Source of the DNA: Tritrichomonas musculus
Taxonomy: Eukaryota; Parabasalia; Tritrichomonadida; Tritrichomonadidae
Assembly (NCBI GenBank): GCA_039105265.1
Contig: JAPFFF010000008.1
Span: forward strand, 3,472,001-3,536,000
Reading direction: 5' to 3'
DNA: 64,000 nt
The translations under genes were made by a program, and so were the position numbers. Of this stretch, positions 20,244-30,255 are shown piece after piece. Within the stretch, counting starts at the first letter, position 1. Every line of letters starts with the position of its first letter. A model generated the notes under the pieces. That model had not been told where the DNA came from. It ran no database searches and was given only the letters and a program-made list of their open reading frames with translations.

Positions 20244-20825
20244 ATGAGTTTAGCAGGAACAGTAACCGAACAAAATCTTGCAAAGTCCTTCGCAGGTGAA
20301 TGCATGGCACGAACTAAGTATACATATTATGCAGGAGCAGCCAAAAAAGAAGGTTATGAGCAAATAGCTGCATTGTTCCTTGAAACCGCAGAAAATGAAC
20401 GTGAACATGCCAAAATATTTTTCAACTTCCTCAAAAGGAATGGAGGAACAGCAGTTGAAGTTCCAGCATCAGTTGCTTTAACAGGAATTGGCAAAACAGT
20501 TGACAACTTAAAAGCCGCAGCAGCAGGAGAGCATGAAGAAACAACAAATCTTTATCCACAATTTGCAAAGGATGCAGAACGTGAAGGATTCAAAAATATT
20601 GCTCGTGCATTCACTTTAATTGCCAAAGTTGAAAAAGAGCATGAAATCCGTTATAACACCCTTCTTAAACATGTTGAATCTGGAACAGTTTTCAAACGCG
20701 CTAAGTCAATGAGATGGAAGTGCCGTAATTGCGGTTTTGTATTTGAGGGAGTTGCGGCACCAAGAGTTTGTCCAGCATGCTTCCATCCGCAAGCATATTT
20801 CGAACTCAAGGAAACCCTTGAGTGA
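20244..20825 (+). CDS. Rubrerythrin (diiron peroxidase with rubredoxin domain)
   Basis: 193 residues, the standard length. The N-terminal ferritin-like four-helix domain carries the diiron ligands: E19, E52-x-x-H55, E96-x-x-E99 and E130-x-x-H133. The C-terminal rubredoxin domain has C160-x2-C163 and C176-x2-C179. Rubrerythrins reduce hydrogen peroxide with electrons passed through the rubredoxin centre and protect anaerobes from oxygen. In trichomonads a rubrerythrin is known in hydrogenosomes; here the N-terminus (MSLAGTVTEQ) does not look like an obvious hydrogenosomal presequence, so cytosolic location or an internal signal is possible. The family is bacterial and archaeal in origin, so lateral gain is likely. 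Codon use looks like the neighbours', so the gene is adapted to the host. Confidence 0.95.
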   Translation: MSLAGTVTEQNLAKSFAGECMARTKYTYYAGAAKKEGYEQIAALFLETAENEREHAKIFFNFLKRNGGTAVEVPASVALTGIGKTVDNLKAAAAGEHEETTNLYPQFAKDAEREGFKNIARAFTLIAKVEKEHEIRYNTLLKHVESGTVFKRAKSMRWKCRNCGFVFEGVAAPRVCPACFHPQAYFELKETLE

Positions 20826-21354
20826 ACAAAAGTAAAAATTATCTTTTGATATTAATTTTAAATAAATAATGATTTATTATGTTTTGATTTTATATATTTA
20901 TGCTAAGATAAGATATACTTTTTATAGTATTTATTTTTCGTTTATTACGCTGCTTTGAACAAAAAAGCATATTAAAATTTTGTCAAAGACTTGTTTTTTG
21001 ATGACCAAAATCAGATTAAGTATAGAATTTTATAGACGGAAGATATTCTAGAGTTATGATAATCAATATTGTTATTTTTGATAAATGTCTGGTACTAGTA
21101 AAGTTCCAAAAAACCACATAAATTTTGAGAAATCTTTTATATGATTTATAAATCATTCAAACTTTTTAAATTAATAAAAAAAATTATATATAAACAGATT
21201 TTCCGAGGTGGATATTAAATAAAAATATATTTTAATGCAAAAAAATGAAATTTAAATTGTTATTTAGTATGTTTATATGTTTAATCACAAAAAACTAAGT
21301 TACTTTCTAAAATAAAACGAAAAAGAAATTTTTTCGATTCTACATCAACGTTTG
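20826..21354. other. Spacer without a gene
   Basis: About 530 AT-rich bases between rubrerythrin and the caspase-like gene. No open frame or repeat is supported. TCAAC lies just upstream of the next ATG. Confidence 0.45.
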
Positions 21355-22227
21355 ATGGGAAATACTTGCTGCAAAGAGAGTACCGATGAAGCAGCAAACG
21401 ATGCTCAACCTGGAATTATTTCAAATCTTGGACTTAATTTTTCACTTGATGACTGGAGAGATTTTCATGAACAAGGTTCAATTCAAAATAATCAATTAGA
21501 GCTAGAAAATCATGCAACTAATCTAAAAAAAATCAAATCTTTTCCTAAATGTTTGTCTCGAGCAGTTTTTATATGTTGCAATACTTATTCAAATTCTGAT
21601 TATTTACTTGGTGTAGGCCCAATGAATGATGCAATAGCCGTTGCCGCATACATGACAAAAATTGGATTTAATACATATTTTTTGCACAATCCAAGATCAA
21701 CAGAGTTTTTGAAATATTTTAATGATTTTATTCAAAAGACTACAGAATATTTAGTTATTTATTACATTGGTCATTCATCTAGTATTAATAAAAAAAATGA
21801 AGATGAAACAATTATAAAAGATGAAGTTCTTATTTTCGATGATAATTCTCTTTCTGATTACGAAATGATAAGTGCAATTAATAGCTCAAAAAAACTAGAA
21901 TCAACCAAAATTTGTTTTATCAGCGACTGTTGTCATAGTGGTTCAATATATGATTTAAACGTCTACCAATCACTTAAAATAAAGATACCGCCAAATGTAA
22001 TTTCTTTTTCATCTATCAGAGACTCGAATACACCAAAGAAAACTTCTATTGGAGGAACAGATCAAGGAATCTTAACATTTTTCTTTTACAAACTACTTGC
22101 TCGTGATGAATCAATGACACCAAGAAAATTAGAATCTCAAATTAGCCACTATTTGGAAAGGTTCCAACAAAAATTTATTGTTTGCTCAACAACGGACTCT
22201 CTTTTAGATGAAGCTATATTTAAATAA
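21355..22227 (+). CDS. Acylated caspase-like (metacaspase-type, clan CD) protein
   Basis: 290 residues from the ATG at 21,355; an upstream in-frame TTG is unlikely to be used. The second residue is glycine and the start MGNTCCKES is a classic N-myristoylation site (G2) with nearby palmitoylatable cysteines (C5, C6), so the protein is probably anchored to a membrane. The catalytic pair of the caspase fold is visible: H140 in YYIGHSS and C193 in DCCHSG, with the usual hydrophobic strands before each. There is no long C-terminal p10 extension or proline-rich prodomain, so it is a compact type. Metacaspases cleave after Arg/Lys, but the substrate is not predictable here. Confidence 0.82.
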   Translation: MGNTCCKESTDEAANDAQPGIISNLGLNFSLDDWRDFHEQGSIQNNQLELENHATNLKKIKSFPKCLSRAVFICCNTYSNSDYLLGVGPMNDAIAVAAYMTKIGFNTYFLHNPRSTEFLKYFNDFIQKTTEYLVIYYIGHSSSINKKNEDETIIKDEVLIFDDNSLSDYEMISAINSSKKLESTKICFISDCCHSGSIYDLNVYQSLKIKIPPNVISFSSIRDSNTPKKTSIGGTDQGILTFFFYKLLARDESMTPRKLESQISHYLERFQQKFIVCSTTDSLLDEAIFK

Positions 22228-22769
22228 AATATGCTATATAGAAAAAAAAAAAAGGCAGAAATTAGAGACTTAAGCAGGTTATTATATTGTAATGCAGTTT
22301 ATTAAGGCAAAAAGATACATAATATCCTTCATTTCGTATATAATTATATACACAATTCAAAAAAATGCCAAAAATGAAATTTCAATTAGTTAAATCTGAC
22401 TGCAATTCTTTTTTGATAGAATTTACTCATGTTATTATAATATACTATAAAAATAATATCAAATTGTGAATAATTTGGTAATTTCATTTGTTGATATTGT
22501 TTTTAATAAACTATGATATTATAATTAAATGTATATTTGATTATTAAATCGAATTTAGGGGAAAATGCTAGATGTTTGAAAAAATAAATTTTACAAATCC
22601 CATTATAAATATTATGAAAGGGATAATTAGATGATCAGTGCATAGTATGCACATTTCTTGAATCTTTATCTTTTTATAGTTTTGAAAAATACAAATTAAA
22701 TTTTCTATGCGGTACAATTGTAATAATATACAAAAAATCTTTCTTTATTTATAAAATCAAATATAATAT
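22228..22769. other. Convergent 3' spacer
   Basis: About 540 AT-rich bases between the convergent caspase-like and GCN1 genes. Nothing else is recognised. Confidence 0.45.
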
Positions 22770-25700
22770 TTACTTTGCATTTCTTTGATTAGCACGATCA
22801 GTCTGGACCTGTTCGATAATGGATTTAAATGAATTGTAGATAGATTTAGGATCGTCCATTTTAGTAGCCAAAGATTTAATTTGATTATCATCTTTCTCAT
22901 CCAAGTGATACAAATCGAAAATAGAAGTAGCAGCAGCACTTTGAACAGCAGGTGAACCATAATCGTAAGCAGACATCAAGCATTTAAGTATTTCAACTGC
23001 ATCAGAAGAAGACAATTTATCAATAATTGCAATTAATCTATGCAATTCTTGGCAAGCAACGACTTGTTGTTCTACTTCTCCATTTTGGAAAATATCCAAC
23101 ACGTAAGGTAAAAGTTTATCCAACAAAGAAGGCATACAAATGATACAAGTCATACAAATTTTAGGATAAATTGCACGAACTTCATCTGAGTTATTATTTT
23201 GCCAATTCTTTAATTTATCCATAACGAAAGGAAGAATCTTATCAATAATTTGTGGCGATTTATTCTTCAAAATATCGTCTAAAATAACGATGGAAGTATG
23301 AGTAAATTGATCATTTGAGAAATCAATAATTGTATTACCTAAAATTTTCTCAACCATGTAATCAACAGGAGATGATAAAAGAGTTGCTGAAACACCAATT
23401 GCTGCCAATTCTCTCATTGCCATCTTTGAATGTTTGAATAATGGTGTAAGTGCATAAACAGTTTCATCACACTCTTCTTTAGTTAATTTAATGTTTTTAA
23501 CAATAGTTATGATTGCGTTAATAACTGTTGATGAAACTTTTAAGATCTGCGTTCTAACAATCTGAAGTAAGCAACGAATTACAATGATCGGTGCTGATAT
23601 TTTTTGTGCATAACAACATAATGCATCTGCTGCTGCTGATTGAATTGCCAATTTACCACTTCTAAAGAGTCTGATATAAGACATTGGTAGTGAATACGTC
23701 AACATTTGACGTTCTGATGCTGCCTTTTCAAATAAGGCACGTGATCCCTTGAGAATCTTTAATTGAATGTCATTATCAGAGAATAATTGAAGTGCTAATA
23801 CACAATGAGCTAAAAGCTTTCTTGTAGTTACTGGTGGCTCATCAAGTTGAGGAACAACTGTGGCTAATATTGAGCAAGCACAAAAGACGGCTCCATGGTC
23901 ATTTGATTTGAATGAATCTTCTAAAATTAAGTTTAATGCTTCAAACGATTCTGGTTTTGAAAATGCACGAACTTTTGTAACTGTACAAAGAGATTCAAGT
24001 GTATCGCAGACTTCCTTAATAAGTGCTGGAATATCATCAATAGGAATCTCCTTTGATACGCCTGCAATTGATTCAATTGCCAAGTTTTGAATATCATCAA
24101 GTGGATCATCGAAAAGATAGAGTGACGCACGAACGAGTGCACGAACAACATCATTAAATGAGCTACTAACTTTTCGTAACAAGTAGCCACCGATAACAAT
24201 AGATGCTTGTCTATTTTGTGGCTGTTGAGAACGCATATTTTCGACAAGTTTATCGCAGAAAACTTTTTTATTACGTTCTGATAATACATCAATAACATTC
24301 TCAGCAATTCCAACAGCTAATTTTCCATCAAGTTCAGTTGGTGGATGTGCTGACATTGAAATAACACGCTCTGCAAATGTTGGCATGACTTCATCAAGTG
24401 CCTTGTCAGCAGCGCCAACAATTCTTTGTGCAATTATTGGACGATCTTCAGTAAGAGGACGATGGAGAATCTTATGTGAAAGATCAACCATAGCATTATG
24501 ACCGAGAATGTTAAGAAGTCCGGAAAGATAGCTGACATCTGAATCAGCTGAAGCCTTCTGGAAGACATATCTAACAAGAGAAGAGGTAACTTCACGTGCT
24601 CCTTGTTCACCAAGTGAATCTCTCATTTGAACAAATGCTTCAAATGATTCTTGACGAATAATTGTAAATGGTGATGATAAGAATGGGGCAAGCATCTCGC
24701 AAACATGAATCTTTTCTTCTTGCGTTAAAAGTTCAATCATTAAATGAATATCAAGAATAGCACCATGGACAGCATCAATATCTTGTTCATCTAATTGTTC
24801 TTCAATGCATTCGAAACACTTCTTAAGGAATCTTGTCTTTAATTTACGAATGGAATTAGCCATTGCATAGGCACCAACAGTTCGAACAACTTCATATTCA
24901 CTATGTGTGAAAACAGAAATTCGTTCTAATAAGATATCCATTGCGTTACGAAGGAAGTTTCCGGTATTTGGAATAGCTTGACGCCAAACTAATTGGGCTT
25001 CTTGTGAAACTGTTGGAACAGGATCTGCTGATAATATCCATAATGTAATTAATGCAGGATAAAGAAGTTCTTTATCAACTGCTGCTTCTAATTTCATAAG
25101 AAGTTCACCAATAGTTCGAATACCTTTATCATCAGCTTCTGTAGTACCTGTGGTGGCCATAACAAAGCTCTTCATGAAGTTAACTGCGCACAATCGTTGT
25201 CTCCAGTTTTCTTTCAATGCGCAGGCGAAATATGGCTTAAGAATTAATTGTGGGTGACTAAGTGAAAATGTTTTGGCAATAAGTGATGCTGATCTTAAAC
25301 CAACAGTTCGGATGGCATCGTTAGGATCAGCGCAAGCATCAAGAACAGCTTCAATTGAAATGTCAAAGCCACTTGAAAATTCTTCTCCGAAGAAATGCGA
25401 AAGAAATCCAAGAAGACTGATGTAACCTTCTCTAACTTTAAGATCTTTTGAGTTCTTGGCAAGATCTACAAAGCTTTGGAGATGAGAATCGAGTTGTTCA
25501 ACACCATGTGCTTTAATTAATGATGCTATAGCTTGAGAATTACCTTGCCTTTCTGAGAAAGACTTCTTTGTTGTCATTTCTTGAATCAAAGTATCCATAA
25601 TTTGGTCATACTTTTCACTCTTCAAGCAAACAACAACAGATGATAAAGATGCAGCTGAAATAGCACGAACATTGGGGGCTGAATCACTAACTCCGTTTAA

Positions 25701-28700
25701 TAAAGGTGGTATAATTTCATCTGAAAATTGATCGATTGCTGATTCAATTGCAATATTTGGAAGTTGACCAAATATCTTCAATGAATCTGTTTTAAGTTGA
25801 AGATTTGGCGAGTTGCAGCCACTTGCAATAATTGGTATAATTAATGACAAGTCTGTTTGATCTAAACGTTTAATTAAGTTAAGATGCATGATCTTATCAA
25901 TTGCAATTGGTAAAGATGATGGGTTTGAAATAGCTTGAACAATGTAATCAAATATATCAACAACTGCTTCATTTGCAATACTGGTTTTAAGAAGTTCAAT
26001 TGTGTCAACAGCATTATCTCTAATTGAACTAGTTGCGCTCTTTAAAGCAACTCCTAATGATTGAACCAAATTTGGAACATATTTAACAATATTCTTTGGT
26101 TTGTTTCTTAAAACTGCCTCAACTAATAAAATAGCTGCTTGTTGAACTCTCCATGATGCATCATTTTCAACTTTATCAAGTGCATATGGTAGAACACGTT
26201 CAACGCAAGCGTGAGTTAAGTTTTTAACAATTGATTGAATAGCTTTTTCTGCAGCTGTGCGAACAATTTCTACTTTGTCACCGAAAAGTGCAAGCAAAAC
26301 TGGAAGAACTTTTGGTAATGAAAGTTCAAGAATAGCGCCGAACATGAATGAAAGGCCTGCAAAGAAGAAGCATGCTAAGCATCTATCATCAATTCTTTTA
26401 GACTTTGATAATGTTTCAGTTGTGTCAAAAATACCTGATTGAAGAGATTTGACACCTTGAGCGTGCAGTAAAGCACAGTAAGAGTAAGCATAACCAAGAA
26501 GTTTTTCGAATGTATCCTGTTGGTCGATTGTCTTTTGAAGATCTTCGATCATTTGTGGAATTTCTTTAGCATTCTTCTTTGCAAGTGCTGATATTGTCTT
26601 TGCACTAATGTCACGAAGTTCATCACTATTAGATCGAGTATTATATTTGATTAAGCAATCAAGAAGTTGTTTTCCATATCTGTTATAATCTGTGTTAACA
26701 ATTTTTGAGCAAAGTTGAACAAGACAAATTCTGAGTCTATTGTTTTCTGGTGATGATACAGGTGGCAAATTCAAAGGTTCATAGAATCTGTTGAAGAGAT
26801 CTGGTAAATCCTCTTTTTGGAAGTTTCCGATGTAAAATTCGCAAACCTTAGTCATGTTTTCGCGAACAATGTCAACTGTATCTTTTAATGCAACTAATGT
26901 AATGAAATCGATACAAGCTGGTGTAATTGGTTTCAAAGTTACAAATGCGTAAGAAATAGCGATTCTTGCGTTATTTTGAATTGGGACGTCATATGATTCA
27001 ACCTTTTGAGAATTCTTTTTGTATATTTCTGTAAGAAACTTAGTTGCTGTATCTTTGTTCTTTCCCATTAAGTCGCCATATGAAAGACCAATATTCTTTT
27101 GTAAAATATCATCAGTTGAATTTCGATTGAATAATTCAGAATAAACTTCATTGATCCTTTCGGGCGTCATTTCATATTCTGGTTCGATAGAATTGATTAA
27201 TTCTTTGGCAAGTTCATCATTGACTGCGTGAATGTGTAATTGACAAATAAATAAAGGAGATGCTTTAATATCAAATCTTGAAACTCCAATGCAATTAAGT
27301 GCACAGGAACGAATAATTGAATCATTATCAAGCATACTGTCAAAAGCAACCTTCAATTTTCCAGATGATACAGGAATATCATTACAAAGTGCAACAGTGA
27401 AATCAAAAATTTCTTGCGAAAGATTAGAATGTTCAAGGTAAATTGGAAGAAGAAGATCAATATCAGTTTCGTTAGTTATTGCTTCTGGATCGCAGAATTT
27501 GGTGCAGTATTCTTTATCAGATAAAAGAGCTGGAAGATCGCTAGCAATCATATGAAGCATAACATCGCTTAATGTGCCGCTAGGAACGAGATATTTAAGT
27601 AAGCCATGGTCGAGTGTTTCATTATCATGAGTAAGAATTGCTAATATAGTTCGTGGCATTGTTCTGAATGCTGGGACTCGTGTCAAACATGAGAAGAGGC
27701 AATTTTCTACATCATCTGTAAAAATTTGAACATCACGAAGATCAAGAAGATAACGAGTTAATGATGTTAAAGATGCAGTAATTGGTTTTCTTTCATTCTT
27801 GAAATGGCAAGTAAGTAAATATATGCTGTCTAAAACTGGCTGAACTCTGGTTTCATTTAATTCTTTTTTGATTTGTTTTTGTTGTTCGATGACTTTAGGT
27901 TTTTGTTTTTCAAATTGTTTTTTAAGCTGTGGTAAGTTTGTTGTTGCGTTTGGATGTGCAATTTCATCTTTCATTTCAGCATATTTCTTAGCTGATGGAT
28001 GGCTCAAATCGATTTCGTCTTGGCAAAGAATGAATTGGATATCTTCTTGGCTTAATGGATTATCTAAATAAGCATCAAAAGCATTCTTAACATGGTCGTA
28101 TTGCTCTTTTGTAAATCCTGCTTCAGAAAGAGATCGTCCAACTAAATTACGTCTCAATCCGAAAAGCTCAAGAAGTCTTGGAACATCTTCCTTTGTCACT
28201 TTTGATGGCCAAAGGATGCATAATGTTAAGCGATCAAATGATGATGGCGATTTTTTAACCTTTTGAGCAAATTTGAGGATAATATCATCTTCAACATTTG
28301 GATTAATAACAAGTTGATCAACAAGAGGTGCAACAATATCTTCTGGAATTGCTAATGCATTGTTTGTGAATTGTTTTGGAGCTGACATGAAAATATCGAC
28401 ACACTGCGATGCTTGTCCATTCATTAATAAAGCTTCAAATTTGTCATTCATAAACTTTGTTGGGCCAAGTATGGCTTCTTCTTCTTCTTTTGTGAGTTTG
28501 GCACCTTGTTTAATTAGAACTCTGGCAACAGAAGCTGGAGATAAATTAAATGATGGATGGATAAATGAAACAACATCATCAGATTTTGAGCATTCAAATA
28601 AAACTGCACAGATGGCAGCAATATTGGAATTGTTCATTGTTAAATTTTTGAAAAGTGGTAATGAACGATCAGGTGCACTCTTAAGCACAATAATGAGATT

Positions 28701-29627
28701 GTTTTGAACATCAGCTTGCTTTTCACTTTGTATTAATTGAATGTATTGTTCTAATGTTTCTTGGCTGATTTTATTAGCATTAAAAGCTGAAAAAGATTGA
28801 GCAAGAACGCCTTTTGATTCAAAGTTTTTGCATGATTTTAATGTTGCAATACCTGCTTTAAATAAATCATCTGGATTAAAGCAAGGGCTAACTTTTGGGA
28901 GAAGTTTTGGTGCTTCTGTTTTTGCAGCATTATTAGATATTAAATTTAAAAGTACTTGTGCAAGTGATTTTGGAGTAACAGGAAAATCATAGCTTGGTAA
29001 TATTCTTGTAGCAACCTCAATAAATGATTCAGCAGAACGTAGCAATTGACGCTCGATTTTTGGAATAACTTTTTCGATATAAATATCTCTTGGAATTCGT
29101 GAAGAATTCACTCTAGCATAATGAAATGATGGAAGATTCTTATCTGTAACTTTAATAATACAGTCACCATATGCATCAGCGAACTTAGACATTGCTTGAG
29201 CATCTAATTCTTTCTGATCAAGAAATCGAAAAACGCCGAATTGATCGAGAGTTATAGTTTTCGGAAAATCTTTCGCAGTAATAATTTTAGCGATGCAGCG
29301 GCAAGCTGCAATATATTGATTTCGAATACGTGACTTATCAATTACATTAAGTACCATAAAAATAGTCGGTAACAATTTTTCTTTATTGTAGCCATGTAAT
29401 GAAACAAAAAGACGAAGAAGTCTAAGGCCTGCTTGATGGAATTTATACTTTTTCCAGAGATTTTCAGCATAATCAACAATGTCTTGTGTGCGAGTTTCTC
29501 CAATTTTACATATATCAGATAAGATTTGATTTTGTTGTTTATTTGAAATATCAAGTGTTAAATAATCGAAAACGAGAGATTCCATTGATATAGGAAAATA
29601 TTCTTGAGAGTCTTCTTCTTCTCCCAT
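22770..29627 (-). CDS. GCN1: GCN1, HEAT-repeat activator of the eIF2alpha kinase GCN2
   Basis: 2285 residues made almost wholly of HEAT repeats, somewhat shorter than the ~2670 of yeast and animal GCN1. The central part matches the GCN1/eEF3-like region: a segment near residues 1170-1190 with WRVQQAAILLVEAVL, then APNVRAISAASLSSVV, KVREGYISLLGFLSHFFGEEF, DAIRTVGLRSASLIA and ENWRQRLCAVNFMKSF in the expected order. A charged helix around residues 600-620 (QKPKVIEQQKQIKKELNETR) corresponds to the family's linker. GCN1 rides on stalled or collided ribosomes and, with GCN20, activates GCN2 during amino-acid starvation. A TCATT motif lies about 20 bases before the ATG. The frame is intact over 6.8 kb, so the gene is under selection. 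Confidence 0.85.
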   Translation of the reverse strand: MGEEEDSQEYFPISMESLVFDYLTLDISNKQQNQILSDICKIGETRTQDIVDYAENLWKKYKFHQAGLRLLRLFVSLHGYNKEKLLPTIFMVLNVIDKSRIRNQYIAACRCIAKIITAKDFPKTITLDQFGVFRFLDQKELDAQAMSKFADAYGDCIIKVTDKNLPSFHYARVNSSRIPRDIYIEKVIPKIERQLLRSAESFIEVATRILPSYDFPVTPKSLAQVLLNLISNNAAKTEAPKLLPKVSPCFNPDDLFKAGIATLKSCKNFESKGVLAQSFSAFNANKISQETLEQYIQLIQSEKQADVQNNLIIVLKSAPDRSLPLFKNLTMNNSNIAAICAVLFECSKSDDVVSFIHPSFNLSPASVARVLIKQGAKLTKEEEEAILGPTKFMNDKFEALLMNGQASQCVDIFMSAPKQFTNNALAIPEDIVAPLVDQLVINPNVEDDIILKFAQKVKKSPSSFDRLTLCILWPSKVTKEDVPRLLELFGLRRNLVGRSLSEAGFTKEQYDHVKNAFDAYLDNPLSQEDIQFILCQDEIDLSHPSAKKYAEMKDEIAHPNATTNLPQLKKQFEKQKPKVIEQQKQIKKELNETRVQPVLDSIYLLTCHFKNERKPITASLTSLTRYLLDLRDVQIFTDDVENCLFSCLTRVPAFRTMPRTILAILTHDNETLDHGLLKYLVPSGTLSDVMLHMIASDLPALLSDKEYCTKFCDPEAITNETDIDLLLPIYLEHSNLSQEIFDFTVALCNDIPVSSGKLKVAFDSMLDNDSIIRSCALNCIGVSRFDIKASPLFICQLHIHAVNDELAKELINSIEPEYEMTPERINEVYSELFNRNSTDDILQKNIGLSYGDLMGKNKDTATKFLTEIYKKNSQKVESYDVPIQNNARIAISYAFVTLKPITPACIDFITLVALKDTVDIVRENMTKVCEFYIGNFQKEDLPDLFNRFYEPLNLPPVSSPENNRLRICLVQLCSKIVNTDYNRYGKQLLDCLIKYNTRSNSDELRDISAKTISALAKKNAKEIPQMIEDLQKTIDQQDTFEKLLGYAYSYCALLHAQGVKSLQSGIFDTTETLSKSKRIDDRCLACFFFAGLSFMFGAILELSLPKVLPVLLALFGDKVEIVRTAAEKAIQSIVKNLTHACVERVLPYALDKVENDASWRVQQAAILLVEAVLRNKPKNIVKYVPNLVQSLGVALKSATSSIRDNAVDTIELLKTSIANEAVVDIFDYIVQAISNPSSLPIAIDKIMHLNLIKRLDQTDLSLIIPIIASGCNSPNLQLKTDSLKIFGQLPNIAIESAIDQFSDEIIPPLLNGVSDSAPNVRAISAASLSSVVVCLKSEKYDQIMDTLIQEMTTKKSFSERQGNSQAIASLIKAHGVEQLDSHLQSFVDLAKNSKDLKVREGYISLLGFLSHFFGEEFSSGFDISIEAVLDACADPNDAIRTVGLRSASLIAKTFSLSHPQLILKPYFACALKENWRQRLCAVNFMKSFVMATTGTTEADDKGIRTIGELLMKLEAAVDKELLYPALITLWILSADPVPTVSQEAQLVWRQAIPNTGNFLRNAMDILLERISVFTHSEYEVVRTVGAYAMANSIRKLKTRFLKKCFECIEEQLDEQDIDAVHGAILDIHLMIELLTQEEKIHVCEMLAPFLSSPFTIIRQESFEAFVQMRDSLGEQGAREVTSSLVRYVFQKASADSDVSYLSGLLNILGHNAMVDLSHKILHRPLTEDRPIIAQRIVGAADKALDEVMPTFAERVISMSAHPPTELDGKLAVGIAENVIDVLSERNKKVFCDKLVENMRSQQPQNRQASIVIGGYLLRKVSSSFNDVVRALVRASLYLFDDPLDDIQNLAIESIAGVSKEIPIDDIPALIKEVCDTLESLCTVTKVRAFSKPESFEALNLILEDSFKSNDHGAVFCACSILATVVPQLDEPPVTTRKLLAHCVLALQLFSDNDIQLKILKGSRALFEKAASERQMLTYSLPMSYIRLFRSGKLAIQSAAADALCCYAQKISAPIIVIRCLLQIVRTQILKVSSTVINAIITIVKNIKLTKEECDETVYALTPLFKHSKMAMRELAAIGVSATLLSSPVDYMVEKILGNTIIDFSNDQFTHTSIVILDDILKNKSPQIIDKILPFVMDKLKNWQNNNSDEVRAIYPKICMTCIICMPSLLDKLLPYVLDIFQNGEVEQQVVACQELHRLIAIIDKLSSSDAVEILKCLMSAYDYGSPAVQSAAATSIFDLYHLDEKDDNQIKSLATKMDDPKSIYNSFKSIIEQVQTDRANQRNAK

Positions 29628-29646
29628 TGAAAAAAAAAATTAAAAA

Positions 29647-29651
29647 AATGA
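29647..29651 (-). promoter_or_regulatory. Initiator-like TCATT of GCN1
   Basis: Minus-strand TCATT 20-24 bases upstream of the GCN1 start codon, separated from it by a T-rich run. It fits the TCAYW consensus. Confidence 0.4.
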
Positions 29652-30253
29652 AGCTATTATCATTCAATTCTTAAACTATGTCCGGCCAAAAAATAATTTA
29701 ATTTTGGTAGAAATTTTGAAATTTCAAAAAGTTTGATCAAATTCACAAAAATTTATTAAGGTTAGGTATTTCTATGAGTTTTATCAAACGATACATCAAT
29801 GACGATCAAACCGTTTTTACTTTTAAAAATTAAATATCTTTTCAATATTTTTATTTGATTTCTTAATAATAATATTAAAATATTTCATATTCATATTGTC
29901 ACATAAAAACGATAAAAATAAATGATAAAAATAATTTTTTAAAACAATGTAAATATAATAAATAGTACATGTAAAATAGAAGTATTTGTTTTAAATAAGT
30001 GATTTGCCTTGTATTCTTTTTTATAAAATGAAGAAAATTTTGATATCAATTTCTCATGATATAACAATAATCCTGCAATTACCAAACTATAGCAAAAAGT
30101 ATTCCCCTTATGTAATAATAATAATAATATAAATTGACCCCATCTCTGTGTTAATTTTGCAGTAAAATCATCCAGAAAAGGAATTTTTTTGAAAACTTTT
30201 ATAAAAAAACGTTTTTATAATTTGAGAGATTCTTTATCAAAAAGATATTGAAT
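29652..30253. other. Spacer between GCN1 and a transposon
   Basis: About 600 AT-rich bases with no gene or repeat that I can support. It marks the change from gene-dense to transposon-rich sequence. Confidence 0.45.
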
Positions 30254-30255
30254 TA

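Noticed and set aside
22757-29554. Several short frames overlapping GCN1 in other frames
   Set aside because: All are shadows of the long GCN1 frame.
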